A stretch of 64,000 nt of DNA. It comes from Lentilactobacillus kefiri (GTDB taxonomy: Bacteria; Bacillota; Bacilli; Lactobacillales; Lactobacillaceae). Within the stretch, counting starts at the first letter, position 1; each line of letters opens with the position of its first letter. The stretch is from assembly GCF_007989105.1 (NCBI RefSeq), contig NZ_BJVK01000009.1, forward strand, positions 1-64,000, read 5' to 3'. This document shows, piece after piece, positions 9,012 to 18,445 of this stretch. The translations under genes were made by a program, and so were the position numbers. The notes below the pieces were generated by a model that worked only from the letters and a program-made list of their open reading frames with translations, made no database searches and had not been told where the DNA came from.

Positions 9012-10298
9012 ATGGATTTACAAGAAACTTTAACACCTGTTGTCACAATTGGGCTCAATCGAGGTTCCAGCAGTTTTGATTATTCAATGACCGAATTGAA
9101 TAACTTGGCTGAAGCCAACAATATGAAAGTTGTTGAAACTTTGGTACAGAAATTGGACAAGCCCGATCCTGCCACATACTTCGGTAAAGGCAAGATTGAA
9201 GAATTGTCTCAGGTCATTATTGATGATGGTGTCGACACCGTTGTCGCAAACGATGAATTATCACCCAGTCAAATTCGGAATATTGAAAAAAATACCCACG
9301 CTCGGATCATTGACCGAACCGGATTGATTTTAGAGATTTTTGCCAACCGGGCACAATCCCGGGAAGCCAAGCTACAAGTTGAATTGGCCAAATTAAAGTA
9401 TCAGCTGCCACGGCTGCATACCAGTGCCAGTCAGCGTTTGGATCAGCAAACCGGTACCAGTAGCGGTGCCGGTGGTGCAACCAACCGTGGTGCCGGTGAA
9501 TCTCAATATGAGTTAAATCGTCGGACACTCGAAAAGCGAATTACCCACGTCAACCAAGAGTTGAAAGAAACCGCCAAGGCTGACCAAACCAAGCGCAAGC
9601 AGCGTGACCGCAGTGAAATGCCGACCGTTGCTTTGGTTGGTTACACCAACGCCGGTAAATCAACCGTTATGAACGGCATGATTAACCTCTTCGGTGAAAA
9701 CGAAGATAAGCAGGTGATGGTAAAGAACATGTTGTTTGCCACTTTGGACACATCCGTTCGAAAATTGACCCTGCCAGATCAAAAACGTTTCCTATTAAGT
9801 GACACCGTCGGATTTGTCAGTCAATTGCCTCATCAATTGGTTCAGGCATTCAAATCAACCCTTTCAGAAGCTGCCAACGCAGATCTGTTGATTCAGGTTG
9901 TCGATTACTCAGATCCTCATCAGGAATTGATGATGAAAACGACTGAAGACACTTTAACTGAAATCGGCGTAACTGGTGTTCCAATGATCGTCGCATTGAA
10001 TAAGGCCGATAAAATGGATATTTCATTTCCATCACGTGAAGGTGACAACTTGATCATGTCTGCCAAAGACGAAAAGTCCCTTCATGAATTAACCACAATG
10101 ATCAAAGAACAGATTTTTAAAAATTATCAAAAGCTGACAATGCTAATTCCATTTAACGCCGGCGACGTTGTTTCATACTTAAACGAAAATACCAACATTG
10201 AAAAAACTGATTACCGCGATGATGGCACACTCATCACAACGGAATTAAACGATACTGATGCCAAAAGATTTGAAAAGTATGTTCTGCCAGTTGAATAA
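9012..10298 (+). CDS. hflX: GTPase HflX
   Basis: A ribosome-associated GTPase of the HflX family, 428 residues. The N-terminal HflX domain contains DPATYFGKGKIEEL and VANDELSPSQIRN. A glycine-rich linker (TGTSSGAGGATNRGAGESQYE) precedes the G domain, with G1 GYTNAGKS at residues 210-217, G3 DTVGF and G4 NKAD. The family splits stalled or stressed ribosomes and binds the 50S subunit; this role is known for homologues, not shown here. The start is supported by AGGAGG seven nt upstream. A TATACT -10-like box lies at 8979-8984 without a clear -35. Confidence 0.95.
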   Translation: MDLQETLTPVVTIGLNRGSSSFDYSMTELNNLAEANNMKVVETLVQKLDKPDPATYFGKGKIEELSQVIIDDGVDTVVANDELSPSQIRNIEKNTHARIIDRTGLILEIFANRAQSREAKLQVELAKLKYQLPRLHTSASQRLDQQTGTSSGAGGATNRGAGESQYELNRRTLEKRITHVNQELKETAKADQTKRKQRDRSEMPTVALVGYTNAGKSTVMNGMINLFGENEDKQVMVKNMLFATLDTSVRKLTLPDQKRFLLSDTVGFVSQLPHQLVQAFKSTLSEAANADLLIQVVDYSDPHQELMMKTTEDTLTEIGVTGVPMIVALNKADKMDISFPSREGDNLIMSAKDEKSLHELTTMIKEQIFKNYQKLTMLIPFNAGDVVSYLNENTNIEKTDYRDDGTLITTELNDTDAKRFEKYVLPVE

Positions 10299-10357
10299 CG
10301 TTTTGACTGACAGTTTGTTTGAGTCATTCTTAAGATGAGAAGAGAGGAAGAATAACC

Positions 10358-11731
10358 ATGAAAGAACAAAAAGAAGTAACGTTGGACAGAGACCTTGGCC
10401 TCTGGTCAGCGTTAGCCCTTGTTATTGGAACGATTATCGGTGCCGGTGTCTTTGTTCGCCAGTCCGCTGTACTTGACGACGCCGGCTCAACATCAATGGC
10501 CTTATTTGCCTGGCTGGCAGGTGGTATTTTAACCATTACCGCCGGATTGACCATCGCTGAAATTGCCTCTCAAATGCCTGAAACCGGTGGCCTCTATGTC
10601 TATATGGAGCGAATCTATGGAAAGCTTTGGGGCTTCTTATCCGGCTGGATGCAGATTATCATCTATGGCCCGGCGATGATCGCGTCGCTTGGCGCCTACC
10701 TGGCAATCTTATTATCCGATTTCTTTGGTTTCCCAAGTAAATATAATGCCATTTTGGCAATTGTAACCGTCATTTTAGTCGGAATTCTTAATTTATTTTC
10801 TAATCGATATGGTGCAACGTTTGCTATTATTACGACTATCTGTAAATTGGTTCCAGTTGCCGCTTTGATCATTTTTGGTCTGTTCTTCGGAAACGAAAAT
10901 GCATTCGGCCAAAGCCTGGTTCACGTTCATCAATCAGCCGGAAACTTCGGTGTCGCAATTTTGGCAACGTTGTTTGCTTTTGATGGATGGATTCTGGTTG
11001 CCAACTTGGGTGGTGAAATTAAAAATCCACGCAAGCTGCTTCCTCAAGCCATTACATTTGGTATTTTGGCTGTGTTGGTCGTTTACCTTCTTGTTTCTTA
11101 CGGTGTTTACCGTTCCGTACCAGCAGAACAGATTCATCGTCTGGGCACCAGTGCCATTCCTTATATTGCCAACCAAGCCTTTGGTGAAGTCGGTGGTAAG
11201 ATCTTGAGTATCGGAATTATTATTTCGATTGTCGGCTGTATGAACGGTAAAATCATGACGTTCCCACGGATTATGTACGCAATGGCCAAACGTGGCCAGT
11301 TGCCATTCTCAAAGACTTTGTCATACTTACATCCAAAGTCACATACCCCAATCTTCTCGACCGTTGCCGAATTAATCATCGTTGCCATCATGATTGTCTT
11401 CTCCAATGCCGATCGTTTGTCAGAACTATGTATCTTCACCGTTTACTGCTTCTACGTTATGGCATTTGTCGGCGTCTTCTTGTTAAGAAAACGCAATCCT
11501 AATCAACACCGAGTATTCTCAACCCCATTCTTCCCAGTTACGCCAATCTTGGCAATTGGGGGTTCACTGTTTGTAATTGTCAGTGAAATCATGTCGGATC
11601 TGCCTGGTGTATTGACCTCATTTGTCTTTGTTGCTGTAGGAATTCCGGTATTTTATTACGAAACCAAGAAATATCGTGAACAACAAGCTGCGATTGATAA
11701 AGCTAATTCATTAGAGAAACAAGATAACTAA
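10358..11731 (+). CDS. APC-family amino acid permease
   Basis: An integral membrane transporter of 457 residues with about 12 hydrophobic segments. The APC helix-1 signature GTIIGAGVF is at residues 24-32, and the helix-3 to helix-4 region contains PETGGLYVYMERIYG. It most resembles the LAT/SteT branch (serine/threonine or other neutral amino-acid exchange), but the substrate cannot be read from sequence. Ribosome site GAGAGGAAG. It lies 59 nt after hflX, with no terminator seen between them, so co-transcription is possible. A strong hairpin follows at 11741. Confidence 0.88.
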   Translation: MKEQKEVTLDRDLGLWSALALVIGTIIGAGVFVRQSAVLDDAGSTSMALFAWLAGGILTITAGLTIAEIASQMPETGGLYVYMERIYGKLWGFLSGWMQIIIYGPAMIASLGAYLAILLSDFFGFPSKYNAILAIVTVILVGILNLFSNRYGATFAIITTICKLVPVAALIIFGLFFGNENAFGQSLVHVHQSAGNFGVAILATLFAFDGWILVANLGGEIKNPRKLLPQAITFGILAVLVVYLLVSYGVYRSVPAEQIHRLGTSAIPYIANQAFGEVGGKILSIGIIISIVGCMNGKIMTFPRIMYAMAKRGQLPFSKTLSYLHPKSHTPIFSTVAELIIVAIMIVFSNADRLSELCIFTVYCFYVMAFVGVFLLRKRNPNQHRVFSTPFFPVTPILAIGGSLFVIVSEIMSDLPGVLTSFVFVAVGIPVFYYETKKYREQQAAIDKANSLEKQDN

Positions 11732-11740
11732 TTAAAATCA

Positions 11741-11784
11741 AAAGGACTGGAACAAAGTAAAAACTTTGTTCCAGTCCTTTTTTG
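11741..11784. terminator. Bidirectional terminator between convergent genes
   Basis: AAAGGACTGGAACAAAGT pairs perfectly with ACTTTGTTCCAGTCCTTT around an AAAA loop and is followed by a T run on the plus strand. On the minus strand a TTTTGATTTT tract follows. Confidence 0.92.
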
Positions 11785-11791
11785 CGATTAT

Positions 11792-12745
11792 TTACGGTAA
11801 AACGATCACTTTACCAAAGCTGTCGTGGCTGTCCAAATAAGCTTGGGCATCCGCCGTATGTTTCAAATCAAAGGTTTTGGTTGGGGCAACATCAATCGAA
11901 CCCCGCTTGATAAGGTCAAACAACTGATCAAACGTCGATTGGTTCAGTGCTCCTGATGAGAAGCTTGTGAGGTAAGCCCCGTGCAGACCATAAATGGGTT
12001 CCCAATGTGTCAGGTCCCAGACGCCACCAAGTTCACCGGTGATGCAGGCAATGCCATCTTCTTTAACCGCCATCATCGAGTTGGGCAGCGTTAATGGGCC
12101 AACCAGTTCAAGCAGGCGGTCATATTTTTCACCGTTGGTGTCGATCCGATTATCTTTATCTAAAACCACTTCGTCAAAACCAGCTGACTTTAACTCATCA
12201 GTCTTTTCCAAGTGACGGGTTGAACCAACTAGTTTAATTGAAGGAACCATTGCCTTGGCCAGCTTTGCAGCAGCAACCCCGACACCACTGGTCGCACCAC
12301 GAACCAACAGCGAATGGGCATCCCCCAGCTTGAGCTTCAGTAAAGAGCCAAACGCCGTGCCGTATGTTTCGGGAACCGCAGCTAATTTGGAAATGTCCAG
12401 ACTTGTCTGAACAGTAAATATCCGCTTGTTGGGTAACAAGGCGTATTCAGCGTAACTGCCGTCAAAGTCTCGGCCCATTCCACCCATTGTGGCGATCACC
12501 ATTTCACCTTTCTGCAGGCGATCCGGATCAGTGGTTTTAACCACTTCTCCGACACACTCAATCCCTAAAATGCGGGGCAGCTTAACTGTCGGTGACCAAC
12601 CATTTCTAGTGAAAATTTCAGAACGGTTAATCCCAAATCCCTTAACTTTCAGCAACGTCCAGCCATCTTTGACCTCTGGCATCGGTACTTCTTCATAAGA
12701 TAAGGCGGTCGGTCCACCCGGGTGACGTAATACGATTGCTTTCAT
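11792..12745 (-). CDS. Zinc-independent alcohol dehydrogenase / quinone reductase-like oxidoreductase
   Basis: A 317-residue medium-chain dehydrogenase/reductase. The N-terminal GroES-like fold includes GFGINRSEIFTRNG and PRILGIECVGEV. The nucleotide-binding motif GATSGVG is at residues 150-156. The Cys/His zinc ligands of classic alcohol dehydrogenases are not apparent, which points to the NADPH:quinone reductase group. The physiological substrate is unknown. The gene starts just after the LacI-family gene (stop at 12757), 11 nt away, so the two may form an operon. Confidence 0.87.
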   Translation of the reverse strand: MKAIVLRHPGGPTALSYEEVPMPEVKDGWTLLKVKGFGINRSEIFTRNGWSPTVKLPRILGIECVGEVVKTTDPDRLQKGEMVIATMGGMGRDFDGSYAEYALLPNKRIFTVQTSLDISKLAAVPETYGTAFGSLLKLKLGDAHSLLVRGATSGVGVAAAKLAKAMVPSIKLVGSTRHLEKTDELKSAGFDEVVLDKDNRIDTNGEKYDRLLELVGPLTLPNSMMAVKEDGIACITGELGGVWDLTHWEPIYGLHGAYLTSFSSGALNQSTFDQLFDLIKRGSIDVAPTKTFDLKHTADAQAYLDSHDSFGKVIVLP

Positions 12746-12756
12746 TATATCGTCTC

Positions 12757-13743
12757 CTAGACACTTTCACGTTCAACTATTTTAATTGGGGTATACATCG
12801 AATAGAAATCTTTAAAGGATTCACTGACCAACATGTCCATCCCTTTAGCCCCCATCTCATAAAATGACTGGGTAACACTCGACAACTTGGGCCGGACAAT
12901 ATCGCAGAGCTGGGTTCCGTCGACGGTCAGAATTGCCAGCCGATCCGGAACTCGCATCCCATAACTGTTTGCCTGATTCAAAATCCCGATGCCTGCTATA
13001 TCACTTGAAGCAATCACAGCGGTTAAAGGTGTTTGGCTGCCATAATGCTTCATTGCCGAAACGCCATCCTGATAAGTAAAATGACCATCACAAATCCAGT
13101 CATCTTCAAATTGGAGCTGGTTATCACGCATCGCATCACGATAGCCCTCATAACGTAAATTACCAACAAATGAGTGCAGGTCGGTTGCGGCAAAGCCAAT
13201 CTTCCGATGTCCCTTGGCGATTAAATATTTTGTCGCCTGATAACCAATATCGAAATCATTAGACGAAATAAACGGGAATTTACCATTCTTTAACGTCATT
13301 GAAATGAAAATAAACGGAATATTGGCGCTCTCCAACAATTCGTCATTTGACGGATCCAAGTCAATGGCAACCAACAAGATTCCCATCACCGATCGTTCAA
13401 TCACGGTTCGAATGGCTTTTGCCTGAATATCAGCGTCACCTTCACCGGCAAAAATAATCATGACACTCAAGTCACGAACTTTGGCCCGTTCCTGAATACC
13501 TTTTAGAATCTGATCGGCAAAGTTGGTTTGCGTCGAGCTTACCAAAACGGCAATCACCTTACTGCGCTGGGTGACTAATTCAACCGCACTTGTATTGCGT
13601 CGGTAGCCAAGCTTTTTGACTGCCGCACGGACTTTTTTGGCGGTTTTCTCTGAATAAAACTCTTTTTGATTCGATAAGACCCGGGATACAGTTGCCGGAG
13701 AAACCCCGGAAACACGGGCAACATCTTTAATTGTGGCAGCCAT
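12757..13743 (-). CDS. LacI-family transcriptional regulator
   Basis: A 328-residue repressor. The N-terminal helix-turn-helix reads TIKDVARVSGVSPATVSRVLS, and the hinge region (KKVRAAVKKLGYRRN) is conserved. The periplasmic-binding-protein-like sugar domain follows (VLVSSTQTNFADQILKGIQ). It is divergent from the alpha-glucosidase at 13967, with a palindrome CAAACGTTTG between them, so it is likely to control that gene and its own in response to a glucoside. The effector is not known. Confidence 0.92.
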   Translation of the reverse strand: MAATIKDVARVSGVSPATVSRVLSNQKEFYSEKTAKKVRAAVKKLGYRRNTSAVELVTQRSKVIAVLVSSTQTNFADQILKGIQERAKVRDLSVMIIFAGEGDADIQAKAIRTVIERSVMGILLVAIDLDPSNDELLESANIPFIFISMTLKNGKFPFISSNDFDIGYQATKYLIAKGHRKIGFAATDLHSFVGNLRYEGYRDAMRDNQLQFEDDWICDGHFTYQDGVSAMKHYGSQTPLTAVIASSDIAGIGILNQANSYGMRVPDRLAILTVDGTQLCDIVRPKLSSVTQSFYEMGAKGMDMLVSESFKDFYSMYTPIKIVERESV

Positions 13744-13824
13744 GGATTCACCCCTTTACCAGCATTATTTTCGAAAATTCATCAAAATTAATTATACCAC
13801 AGAGCTTAAATTTCATTTTTTACT

Positions 13825-13834
13825 CAAACGTTTG
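13825..13834. promoter_or_regulatory. LacI-type operator
   Basis: CAAACGTTTG is a perfect palindrome with the central CG typical of LacI/GalR operators. It lies between the LacI-family gene and the divergent glucosidase. It does not fit the CcpA site (TGWNANCGNTNWCA) at its outer bases, so the local repressor is the better candidate. Confidence 0.65.
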
Positions 13835-13966
13835 TGATACCATGAAATAAGGATGGCAGTCACTTGGAATTCAAGTTGAATCATCAAAAAATGGGTGCTG
13901 GATTTTACAGAACCGATTGCCTAATCCGATTAATCTATATGAAGTAAAGCGGAGGTATCGATATTT

Positions 13967-15634
13967 ATGACACACAAATGGTGGCAAAACGCCGTAGTTT
14001 ATCAAATCTATCCACAGAGCTTTCAAGACAGCAATCACGATGGCATCGGCGACCTTCCCGGGATTGTTAAACGTTTGGATTATTTAAAAAAATTGGGCGT
14101 CGATGTATTATGGCTCAACCCAATCTATGACTCTCCTTTAAAAGACAACGGGTATGATATCGCTGATTATGAAAAAGTTCTGCCAACGTATGGATCCATG
14201 GCTGACTTTGATGAAATGCTTAAACAGATCCACGCTCACGGACTGAAACTCCTGATGGATCTAGTCGTCAACCACACGTCAGACAAGCATCGCTGGTTCC
14301 AAGAAAGCAAACAGTCAAAGGATAATCAATACGCCGACTACTACATCTGGCGTGATCCAGTCGACGGCCATGAGCCCAACAACTGGCACGCTGCCTTTGG
14401 TGGCCCTGCATGGACGTATGTCCCTGAACGGGGCCAATATTACCTGCACTTGTTTGCGCCGGGTCAGCCGGACTTGAACTGGGAGAATCCTAAAGTACGA
14501 GAGTCAGTTTGGAACATCATGCGCTTCTGGTTGGATAAAGGCGTTGACGGCTTTAGAATGGACGTTATCAATTTAATTTCCAAACCCGCCGGATTGCCGG
14601 ATGCCCCCGAACCTGCAACCTATGGAATGGTGGAAGATTTAGTCGCCGATGGCCCAAAATTAAACGATTATCTGCATGAGATGAACGATAAGGTCCTCTC
14701 ACACTATGATGTTATGACCGTCGGGGAAATGCCCGGGTCAACTCCTGAGGATGCTATCGCGTACACTGGTTTGGATAGTCATGAGCTCAACATGGTCTTC
14801 CAATTTGAACACGTCCACCTATCCCCCAACCCCGATCCGCGCTTGGGAAAATGGGATGACACGCCTGTTAAATTAACCGAACTGAAAAAGGCCCTCTCAC
14901 GGTGGCAAAAGGCCTTGGACGGTAAAGGCTGGAATAGTCTGTATTGGAACAACCATGATCAGCCGAGAGCCGTTTCACGGTTCGCAACCGATGATCCAAA
15001 GTACCGGGTCCGAGCTGCTAAAATGCTGGGTACCACCCTTCACATGATGCAGGGAACCCCATTTGTCTATGAAGGTGAAGAGTTGGGCATGACCAACGTT
15101 AAGTACACCAGACTGGACCAATATGAGGACCTGGAGGCTCTCAACTCCTATCATCAGATTGTTGATCAAGAAAAAATCATTGATGGTAAAACCATGCTCA
15201 AATATATGGCTTGCCGTTCCCGTGATCATGCAAGAACGCCAATGCAGTGGGATGATAGTTTGAATGCCGGCTTCTCCGATGTCAAGCCCTGGTTTGCATT
15301 GAATCCCAACTACAAGCAAATTAACGCCAAAGAAGCAATCGATGATAAGCAGTCAGTCTTCTACCACTATCAAAAGCTGATCCAACTGCGTCATCAGTCT
15401 GATTTGATTAAGTTCGGTAGTTATGAAGAACTTGATCCCAGTGATGATCAAGTATTCGCCTATCGTCGCCGTTACCAAGGCAAAACATTATTGGTATTGA
15501 GCAACTTTACCGCCCAGGCCGTTAGTCGTGATTATAGCCAAGCAACCGCTTCTGATTTGCTGATTAGCAATTACGATGATGACAAAGGGACAACCCTTCG
15601 GCCATACGAAAGCAAAGTTTATTTATTTAAATAA
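13967..15634 (+). CDS. Oligo-1,6-glucosidase (GH13)
   Basis: A cytoplasmic alpha-glucosidase of 555 residues. The (beta/alpha)8 barrel starts with WWQNAVVYQIYPQSFQD and contains the Ca-site-like DSNHDGIGD. The predicted catalytic residues are Asp199 (GFRMDVIN), Glu254 (VGEMPG) and Asp331 (NNHDQPR). The residue after the nucleophile is Val200; in GH13_31 enzymes this favours alpha-1,6 linkages such as isomaltose and panose, while Ala or Thr favours maltose. Start supported by GGAGGT. It is the likely target of the divergent LacI regulator. No transporter is adjacent, so uptake must come from elsewhere. Confidence 0.92.
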   Translation: MTHKWWQNAVVYQIYPQSFQDSNHDGIGDLPGIVKRLDYLKKLGVDVLWLNPIYDSPLKDNGYDIADYEKVLPTYGSMADFDEMLKQIHAHGLKLLMDLVVNHTSDKHRWFQESKQSKDNQYADYYIWRDPVDGHEPNNWHAAFGGPAWTYVPERGQYYLHLFAPGQPDLNWENPKVRESVWNIMRFWLDKGVDGFRMDVINLISKPAGLPDAPEPATYGMVEDLVADGPKLNDYLHEMNDKVLSHYDVMTVGEMPGSTPEDAIAYTGLDSHELNMVFQFEHVHLSPNPDPRLGKWDDTPVKLTELKKALSRWQKALDGKGWNSLYWNNHDQPRAVSRFATDDPKYRVRAAKMLGTTLHMMQGTPFVYEGEELGMTNVKYTRLDQYEDLEALNSYHQIVDQEKIIDGKTMLKYMACRSRDHARTPMQWDDSLNAGFSDVKPWFALNPNYKQINAKEAIDDKQSVFYHYQKLIQLRHQSDLIKFGSYEELDPSDDQVFAYRRRYQGKTLLVLSNFTAQAVSRDYSQATASDLLISNYDDDKGTTLRPYESKVYLFK

Positions 15635-15646
15635 TAAGATTGGATT

Positions 15647-15675
15647 GAGCAGCTATCTTGGGCTGCTCTTTTTTT
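15647..15675 (+). terminator. Terminator of the GH13 gene
   Basis: GAGCAGC pairs with GCTGCTC and is followed by seven T residues. Confidence 0.93.
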
Positions 15676-15744
15676 GCGGTGGCAGTTGTGTGGTATTCTA
15701 CACGTAATGACTATATACAATACTTTTGAGGGGGGATATTCATT

Positions 15745-16593
15745 ATGAAGAAAAGAATCATGTTGGTTGCGCTAGGATTGCTTGGCAGCGTCTGCTTAAC
15801 AACTTCCAACGTCTCGGCCCAAACAAAGGGGCTTCACAGATTGACATCTCACTGGGTCAATCAACATGCAAAAACTCAAAACAATATTAATCGTTATTAC
15901 CGATTGAACCAAAACACCAAATCCGGCCCATTCAAAGGTTCGAAGGTCATTCTTCCAAAGGGAACCATTGTGAGTGGCAGTATTATCAATGATAGTGCCA
16001 GCAAAACGCACAACGCCTTTGTGAACGGCCAGACCGGTTTGAGTTATGCCCTTAAAAAACGGGTTGGCATGAAGAAACCCTGGACCCAACTTGTTTTCTG
16101 GCAAACATACATGCTATCCAGGTATCCGCGGGTCAAAAAGCCTGCATTTATGCCGGCACTTGGTGAAGGCGTCTTTTATACCGGCGGTGTCAAATCATTT
16201 ACAAATATGGCCAAAAGATACAAATCATCCAGCAGTGCGCTTAGGCTTACTTCAGATGGTTATGTCGAGTTCTATCAGCATCGAAATCAGCCTTTGATCA
16301 CCACTTATTATGAAACTTTTGCATATAATCAAAAGCCGATTTCATATGCCAAAATTAACCATACCCTGGTGAAGGGATCCAAAACTTATCTTTATTACAG
16401 TCACAATCTTAAAGGCGTTAATGATCAGAAAGTCCGCAAGTCAGGCGCGTACAAATACCGTTTAACAATCCACAACTTGCATACGCCTTATCGCTACACG
16501 ATTCACTACGACACTGCCTATGGGAGTATGTACACCATTGGTGGCCATCACTTTTATAGCATGCCGTTAAAATCTGAAAACTCCGGAGAGTAA
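15745..16593 (+). CDS. Secreted hypothetical protein
   Basis: A 282-residue protein with a clear signal peptide (KKRIMLVALGLLGSVCL, then a likely cleavage near NVSAQ, residue 26). It has no cell-wall sorting signal and no membrane segment after the signal. The mature part is basic and rich in Tyr, Lys, Ser and His, with many strand-like stretches, as in lactobacillar surface proteins. No catalytic motif was recognised. Ribosome site GAGGGGGG; own terminator at 16606. It appears to be a single-gene transcript. Confidence 0.8.
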   Translation: MKKRIMLVALGLLGSVCLTTSNVSAQTKGLHRLTSHWVNQHAKTQNNINRYYRLNQNTKSGPFKGSKVILPKGTIVSGSIINDSASKTHNAFVNGQTGLSYALKKRVGMKKPWTQLVFWQTYMLSRYPRVKKPAFMPALGEGVFYTGGVKSFTNMAKRYKSSSSALRLTSDGYVEFYQHRNQPLITTYYETFAYNQKPISYAKINHTLVKGSKTYLYYSHNLKGVNDQKVRKSGAYKYRLTIHNLHTPYRYTIHYDTAYGSMYTIGGHHFYSMPLKSENSGE

Positions 16594-16605
16594 TCTTCAC
16601 AAATC

Positions 16606-16654
16606 AAAAAGGTTTCCGTTCAGTCTGATCTAAAAACTGAATGGGAACCTTTTT
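16606..16654. terminator. Terminator after the secreted protein gene
   Basis: AAAAAGGTTTCCGTTCAGT pairs, with two mismatches, with ACTGAATGGGAACCTTTTT. It lies between convergent genes and can act on both strands. Confidence 0.85.
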
Positions 16655-16713
16655 AAATTCAATAAATGCTAATTTCAATTGATCCTCAATACTTTAAACT
16701 GACAATTTATGAG

Positions 16714-17457
16714 CTAAATCGAAGTGTACCCACCGTCCATTACCATGGTGTCACCTACGATAAAGGAAGCATCATCACTTGCAAGGAAGGCAACACCCTT
16801 GGCAATTTCTTCCGGTTTGCCCAGTCGGCCAAGTGGGTGAAGTTTTGTCAATTTCGCCTTAAGCTCTGGATTAACCGCACTGAGTAATGGGGTGTCAATA
16901 TAACCTGGAGCGATGGCGTTAACCCGAATGCCCTGCTTTGCATATGTTGCAGCCAAGGTTTGAGTTAAGATCTTAACCCCACCTTTGGCAGCTCCATACG
17001 CGGTAATACTTGGCATTGCAACTAAACTGTGAATGGAGCCGGTATTAACAATTGCACCGCCATTTCCTTGTTTCAGGAATTGTTCTACGGCGTATTTGTC
17101 AGCCAGATATACACCAGTCAGGTTAATGTTGATTGTTTTTTGCCATCTCTTCAAATCCAAGTCGGTGATGTCACCGTCGTCAAGGATGCCGGCATTAGCA
17201 AACATTACGTCCAATTTGCCGAACTTCTCAACAGTCTTTTCAATCAGGTTTTTAATCTGATCTTCTTGAGTCACGTCTGTCTTAACGAATAAGGCGTTGT
17301 CATCAGTATTCAAATCTTCAATTACTTGTTGTGCTTTATCTGAAAAATCACCAACAGCAACTTTTGCACCTTCTGATAGAAACTGTTTTGTTGTTGCCAA
17401 ACCGATTCCAGAACCACCACCGGTAAAAATTGCTACTTTTCCATCAAATCTTGCCAT
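16714..17457 (-). CDS. SDR-family NAD(P)-dependent oxidoreductase
   Basis: A classical short-chain dehydrogenase of 247 residues. The cofactor motif GGGSGIG is at residues 13-19, NAG at 88-90, and the catalytic set is Ser141, Tyr154 and Lys158. An acidic residue after the second strand (Asp37 in VGDFSD) suggests NAD(H) over NADP(H). The C-terminal GGYTSI fits 3-oxoacyl-reductase, acetoin/diacetyl reductase or sugar-alcohol dehydrogenase groups; I cannot choose. A perfect cre site upstream suggests catabolite control. Confidence 0.92.
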   Translation of the reverse strand: MARFDGKVAIFTGGGSGIGLATTKQFLSEGAKVAVGDFSDKAQQVIEDLNTDDNALFVKTDVTQEDQIKNLIEKTVEKFGKLDVMFANAGILDDGDITDLDLKRWQKTININLTGVYLADKYAVEQFLKQGNGGAIVNTGSIHSLVAMPSITAYGAAKGGVKILTQTLAATYAKQGIRVNAIAPGYIDTPLLSAVNPELKAKLTKLHPLGRLGKPEEIAKGVAFLASDDASFIVGDTMVMDGGYTSI

Positions 17458-17512
17458 AATGATGCACCCCTTTCAGTGACCCATAGCGTGATTAAGCATT
17501 TGACAAGCATAT

Positions 17513-17526
17513 TGTAATCGTTTACA
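17513..17526. promoter_or_regulatory. Perfect CcpA (cre) site upstream of the SDR gene
   Basis: TGTAATCGTTTACA matches the cre consensus TGWNANCGNTNWCA at every defined position. It lies 56 bp before the start of the minus-strand SDR gene, close to its likely promoter, and would allow repression by CcpA during rapid sugar use. Confidence 0.8.
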
Positions 17527-17667
17527 CCGTTTTTAACAACCAATTAGTCCTAAAAATGACAACTTTTTTGATGCCTAGAGTGCAGATGATTTAAGCCAAT
17601 TATCTTTTTATTTTTGGCAATCGACGGTCTATAATCGAACTTAGTAATAATAAAAGGAAGGATGCCC

Positions 17668-18354
17668 ATGACCTCATACGTTTTATATCAATTGGAATGG
17701 ATATTAAGGCTACTTGTGTCCGCAATCTGTGGTGGAGCAGTCGGCTATGAACGTAAGGTGCGACTGAAGACCGCCGGGATTCGAACCCACATGTTGGTTG
17801 CGGTTGGATCGGCATTATTCATGATCATTTCCAAATACGGGTTCTTTGACCTAATGGGCCGAAAAACAATTGCAATCGATCCTTCACGAATTGCCGCTCA
17901 AGTTGTAACCGGAATCGGGTTCATCGGTGCCGGTGCTATCATCACCCGCAATCATAAGATCGATGGATTAACAACTGCGGCCGGCTTGTGGGCAACCGCC
18001 GCAATCGGCCTGGCAATTGGTGCCGATATGTATGTGATCGGAATTGCCGGTACTTTAATTATTCTAATTACCCAGACAATTGTCCGCCGAATCAAAGCCC
18101 TCAAGCACTATCCAAACCGTTCAATGATTCGACTCCAAGTCACCATTACCGGTCAACTAGCGGAAATGAATGAGCTTCCCGCAAGGCTAAAAGAGATCGG
18201 CGGTTTAGACAGTAAAATGCGGATTATCGAATATAAGCCGGACTCATTTTCATTGGAAATGCAAGTCAGATTAAAGCGAAAAACCAATCCTGACGAGTTC
18301 ATCAAAGAAATGAGTGACTTGTTGGATGTTCGCCAAATTGACGTATTGGATTAA
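17668..18354 (+). CDS. MgtC/SapB family membrane protein
   Basis: The start was placed at 17668 (MTSYVLYQLEW): the ribosome site AAGGAAGG touches the upstream ATG at 17662 but stands 6 nt from this one. The 228-residue protein has the MgtC N-terminal membrane domain (GGAVGYERKVRLKTAGIRTHMLV, GIGFIGAGAII, GLTTAAGLWATAAIG) and a soluble ACT-like C-terminal domain from about residue 145. Homologues modulate Mg2+ homeostasis or ATP synthase in acid or intracellular stress. A TATAAT box lies at 17630-17635. No Mg-sensing leader is apparent because the 5' UTR is short. Confidence 0.9.
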   Translation: MTSYVLYQLEWILRLLVSAICGGAVGYERKVRLKTAGIRTHMLVAVGSALFMIISKYGFFDLMGRKTIAIDPSRIAAQVVTGIGFIGAGAIITRNHKIDGLTTAAGLWATAAIGLAIGADMYVIGIAGTLIILITQTIVRRIKALKHYPNRSMIRLQVTITGQLAEMNELPARLKEIGGLDSKMRIIEYKPDSFSLEMQVRLKRKTNPDEFIKEMSDLLDVRQIDVLD

Positions 18355-18370
18355 CACACTGAATTAATCA

Positions 18371-18425
18371 ATAAAGAGGTTTGCCTCAACCATTTCAATA
18401 ATGGCTGAAGCAAACCTCTTTATTT
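18371..18425. terminator. Bidirectional terminator between mgtC-like and gln genes
   Basis: AATAAAGAGGTTTGC pairs with GCAAACCTCTTTATT, and an inner CCATT/AATGG stem continues it. Both strands have T-rich tails. Confidence 0.9.
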
Positions 18426-18445
18426 TAACTATCTATTCAATGATT

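Noticed and set aside
13825-13834. CcpA cre site before the glucosidase
   Set aside because: CAAACGTTTG has the CG centre but its flanks do not fit TGWNANCGNTNWCA; the adjacent LacI regulator explains it better.
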